From CAVXFS01 sp963761115 (lineage in GTDB: Bacteria; Pseudomonadota; Gammaproteobacteria; Burkholderiales; Gallionellaceae), in NCBI GenBank assembly GCA_963761115.1, contig CAVXFS010000005.1, forward strand, positions 868,001 through 932,000: 64,000 nucleotides of DNA, written 5' to 3'. Position numbers and translations under genes: made by a program. The stretch's first letter is position 1. Each line of letters opens with the position of its first letter. This document shows, in pieces, positions 60,628 through 64,000 of this stretch. The notes under the pieces were generated by a model. The model saw only the letters and a program-made list of their open reading frames with translations. It had not been told where the DNA came from and made no database searches.

Positions 60628-61353
60628 ATGGCGGGACACAGCAAGTGGGCCAACATCCAGCACCGCAAGGGACGCCAGGATGCCAAGCGCGGCAAGATCT
60701 TCACGCGCCTGATCAAGGAGATCACCGTCGCCGCCAAGCTCGGCGGCAGCGACCCGGACATCAACCCGCGCCTGCGCCTGGCGATGGACAAGGCTTATGA
60801 CAACAACATGCCGAAGGACAACGTCGAGCGCGCGATGAAGCGCGGCGCGGGTGAACTGGAAGGCGTGGACTACATCGAGTTGCGCTATGAAGGGTACGGC
60901 ATCAACGGCGCGGCGGTGATGGTGGATTGCCTGACCGATAACAAGACCCGCACCGTGGCCGATGTGCGCCATGCCTTTACCAAGTACGGCGGCAACCTCG
61001 GCACCGACGGTTCGGTTTCCTTCCTGTTCAAGCATTGCGGGCAGATGATCTTCGCGCCCGGCACCGACGAGAACTCGCTGCTGGAAGTGGCGCTGGATGC
61101 GGGTGCCGAAGATATCGTCAACAACGAGGACGGCAGCCTTGAGGTCGTCACTGCGCCGCATGACTTTGTCGCGGTCAAGCAGCGGCTCGAGGCGGCGGGT
61201 TTCAAGCCGGAAGTGGCGGAAGTCACCATGAAGGCGGACATCGAAGTGATATTTACCGGCAACGACGCGGTGCGCATGCAAAAGCTGCTGGATGCGCTGG
61301 AAGACCTGGATGACGTGCAGGATGTCTATACCAATGCGGTGATCGAGGAGTAA
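60628..61353 (+). CDS. yebC: YebC/PmpR transcription-translation factor
   Basis: 241 residues, the classical form (MAGHSKWANIQHRKGRQDAKRGKIFTRL). Conserved GGSDPDINPRLRLAMDKAYDNNMPKDNVERAMKRG and MVDCLTDNKTRTVADVRHAFTK are present. It is the first gene of the ruv operon: its TAA shares its last A with the ATG of ruvC, so the two are translationally coupled. A paralogue lies at 49417. Confidence 0.95.
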   Translation: MAGHSKWANIQHRKGRQDAKRGKIFTRLIKEITVAAKLGGSDPDINPRLRLAMDKAYDNNMPKDNVERAMKRGAGELEGVDYIELRYEGYGINGAAVMVDCLTDNKTRTVADVRHAFTKYGGNLGTDGSVSFLFKHCGQMIFAPGTDENSLLEVALDAGAEDIVNNEDGSLEVVTAPHDFVAVKQRLEAAGFKPEVAEVTMKADIEVIFTGNDAVRMQKLLDALEDLDDVQDVYTNAVIEE

Positions 61354-61871
61354 TGCGCATCCTCGGCATCGATCCCGGGTTGCGCATCACCGGGTACGGT
61401 GTGCTCGAAAAACAGGGGCAACAGCTGAGTTATATTGCCAGCGGTTGCATCAAGACGCCTGACGCCGAATTGCCGGAAAGATTGAAGGTCATCCTTGCTT
61501 CATTGAGTGAAGTGATCGCGCAGCACCAGCCGCAACAGGTGGCGGTCGAGAAAGTGTTCGTCAACGTCAATCCGCAATCCACCCTGTTGCTCGGGCAGGC
61601 GCGCGGCGCGGCCATCTGCGCGGCGGTGCTGGCGGACCTGCCGGTGGCGGAGTACACCGCGTTGCAGGTGAAACAGGCAGTGGTCGGCAACGGTCACGCA
61701 AAAAAGGAACAGGTGCAGGAGATGGTGAAACGATTGCTGAAACTGTCCGGCATGCCCGGTGCGGACGCGGCGGATGCGCTGGCTTGCGCGATCTGCCATG
61801 CGCATGGCGGGCAGGGCCTGGGGGGGCTGGCAACGGCGGGGTATCGGGTGAAGAATGGGAGACTGGTGTGA
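61353..61871 (+). CDS. ruvC: Holliday junction endonuclease RuvC
   Basis: 172 residues. The RNase H-like active site: D7 in ILGIDPGLRITGYG, Glu in VAVEKVFVNVN, and the acidic pair in GADAADALACAICHAHG. It resolves Holliday junctions delivered by RuvAB. It ends with a family A repeat pair (61876-61981) separating it from ruvA. Confidence 0.96.
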   Translation: MRILGIDPGLRITGYGVLEKQGQQLSYIASGCIKTPDAELPERLKVILASLSEVIAQHQPQQVAVEKVFVNVNPQSTLLLGQARGAAICAAVLADLPVAEYTALQVKQAVVGNGHAKKEQVQEMVKRLLKLSGMPGADAADALACAICHAHGGQGLGGLATAGYRVKNGRLV

Positions 61872-61875
61872 TGGT

Positions 61876-61981
61876 TTTACTCCTTCCCCCTTGCAGGGGG
61901 AAGGTTGGGATGGGGGTAGGACGGTTGAGATGCAAAGTCTCTACCCCCTCCCCAGCCCTCCCCCTGCAAGGGGGAGGGAGC
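61876..61981. repeat. family A inverted repeat pair inside the ruv operon
   Basis: Unit 1 (about 61881-61921) has core CCCCCTTGCAGGGGG and ends GGGGGTAG. Unit 2 (about 61943-61980) begins CTACCCCC and has core CCCCCTGCAAGGGGG, about 20 bases later. The whole region can form two strong hairpins or one long one. It lies in the 161-base gap between ruvC and ruvA. A perfect TATAAT at 62007-62012 follows it, 21 bases before the ruvA start. Confidence 0.8.
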
Positions 61982-62032
61982 AAAACCGGTCGCCATGCGC
62001 GGGACATATAATTATTCTAGGACTCACTTGAA

Positions 62033-62607
62033 ATGATCGGACGTTTAACCGGCATCCTGCTGGAAAAGAACCCGCCGCAGATCCTGCTGGAAGTGCAGGG
62101 CGTGGCGTACGAGCTGGACGTGCCGATGAGCACGTTCTACAACCTGCCTGCCGTGCAGGAAAGAGTCGTGCTGCATACCCAGCTGATCGTGCGCGAGGAT
62201 GCGCACCTGCTGTACGGGTTCCTGAGCAATGATGAGCGGTTGGTATTCCGCCAACTGCTGAAAATCAGTGGGGTTGGCCCGAGACTTGCGCTTTCCGTGC
62301 TCTCCGGATTGAGCCTGGCCGACCTCTCTGTCGCGGTGGTGAACAAGGATGCCGGGCGGCTGACAAAAATTCCCGGTGTGGGCAAGAAGACCGCCGAACG
62401 ACTGTTGCTGGAACTGCAGGGCAAATTCGCGGCCGCGGCATCGGGCGGCGCAAAAGGCGCGGTTGCCACGCACGGCGGCGATGTGCTCAACGCATTGCTG
62501 GCGCTGGGCTACAGCGAGAAGGAAGCAGACTGGGCAGCGAAGCAGTTGCCGGAAGGTACCGGCGTGTCTGACGGCATCCGCCAGTCGCTTAAGTTATTAT
62601 CCAAGGC

Positions 62608-62611
<4 letters not shown>
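62033..62611 (+). CDS. ruvA: Holliday junction DNA helicase subunit RuvA
   Basis: 192 residues. The N-terminal OB domain (MIGRLTGILLEKNPPQILLEVQGVAYELDVP), two helix-hairpin-helix motifs (ISGVGPRLALSVLSGL and IPGVGKKTAERLLLEL) and the C-terminal domain III (DVLNALLALGYSEKEADWAAKQL) are all present. A tetramer holds the four-way junction while RuvB rings pump DNA. The stop overlaps the ruvB start by 4 bases (ATGA). Confidence 0.96.
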
Positions 62612-63655
<1,044 letters not shown>

Positions 63656-63663
<8 letters not shown>

Positions 63664-64000
63664 TGATGCTGACGTGTATTCTTTGCCGGTGCGGGTGTAT
63701 TTTCAGGACACCGACGCGGGCGGCGTGGTTTATCACGCCAGCTATGTGAACTTTCTGGAGCGGGCACGGACTGAGTGGTTGCGGGATATCTGCGGTTACA
63801 GCAATGCCGGTCTGATGCAGGAGTTCGGCATGGTGTTTGTGGTGCGTTCACTCAGGCTGGATTATCTCAAGCCGGCGTTGCTGGATGACCTGCTTGCGGT
63901 CAGCGCCCGGGTCAGGGATGTCGGGCGCAGCCGAGTGACACTGCGTCAGGATGTGTTGCGCGGTGACGAGGTGCTGGTGGAGGCCGAGGTTCATCTGGTG
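63656..64000 (+). CDS. ybgC: YbgC-type acyl-CoA thioesterase (tol-pal cluster), cut by the window edge
   Basis: The first 115 codons are present. The hot-dog-fold thioesterase signature VRVYFQDTDAGGVVYHASYVNFLERARTEWL includes the catalytic aspartate of DTDAGGVVYH. In proteobacteria ybgC usually leads the tolQRAB-pal operon, which probably continues beyond the right edge. It overlaps ruvB by 8 bases. Confidence 0.94.

Overview
The window looks like a chromosomal segment of a G+C-rich betaproteobacterium, most likely a chemolithoautotroph in or near the Nitrosomonadales (Gallionellaceae-like). The case rests on a complete red-type (form IC) RuBisCO operon cbbL-cbbS-cbbX with a divergent cbbR, a c-type cytochrome/b561 operon with its own two-component system, the order yebC-ruvC-ruvA-ruvB-ybgC, and proteobacterial versions of PepN, Kup, Prc and Fpr. 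Genus assignment is inference only.

Layout. 0-2 kb: a cut membrane-protein N-terminus, a MEKHLA sensor-like protein, a DUF4177-like exported protein and ferredoxin-NADP reductase. 2-9.6 kb: an ABC exporter, then the SHP cytochrome, diheme cytochrome (DHC) and cytochrome b561-DHC fusion operon followed by a QseBC/PmrAB-like response regulator and kinase, a membrane metallophosphoesterase and the relic tail of a second ABC exporter. 9.9-18.5 kb: gamma-glutamyltransferase, a lysine/alanine-rich histone-H1-like protein, AsmA, a glycosyltransferase convergent with a phosphodiesterase/phosphatase, and Kup. 18.5-32.2 kb is the accessory part: small exported and membrane proteins, three toxin-antitoxin modules (TumE/TumA, HEPN/MNT, MazE/MazF), two families of dispersed palindromic repeats, with PepN, a sodium:solute symporter, cysteine synthase and TrhO between them. 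32.2-46.3 kb: an OB-fold protein, a Ser/Thr kinase, a PhnD-like sensor / hybrid kinase / HD-GYP three-gene signalling operon, a Sel1 protein, a small gene with a sigma-54-like promoter, an SDR, the Prc protease, an RNase D-like exonuclease and TspO. 46.3-49.2 kb: a minus-strand operon of a J-domain protein, two unknown proteins and a cysteine-cluster protein. 49.4-57.1 kb: a YebC paralogue, DoxX, the cbb operon with cbbR, and selO. 57.1-64 kb: a 31-residue membrane ORF, DUF2007, YajD, DUF302, a HerA-like ATPase, then yebC-ruvCAB-ybgC.

A key caveat concerns reading frames. Genes in several patches (trhO about 29.5 kb, HD-GYP about 39.4 kb, the 46.6-49.1 kb operon, cbbS at 52.6 kb, selO at 55.6-57.1 kb) are broken, almost always by one-base length changes in short homopolymers. 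When these are corrected, each gene becomes a full-length frame whose length is a multiple of three (selO also keeps one in-frame TGA). The pattern fits uncorrected sequence errors in low-quality patches better than real decay. These genes are annotated by their full extent with the breaks noted.

How the genes fit together: the cbb operon provides CO2 fixation under CbbR. The SHP/DHC/b561 operon is a candidate membrane-to-periplasm electron route, probably controlled by its adjacent two-component system through a direct-repeat box upstream. The PhnD-kinase-HD-GYP operon probably couples a periplasmic ligand to cyclic-di-GMP breakdown. yebC-ruvCAB handles recombination intermediates.
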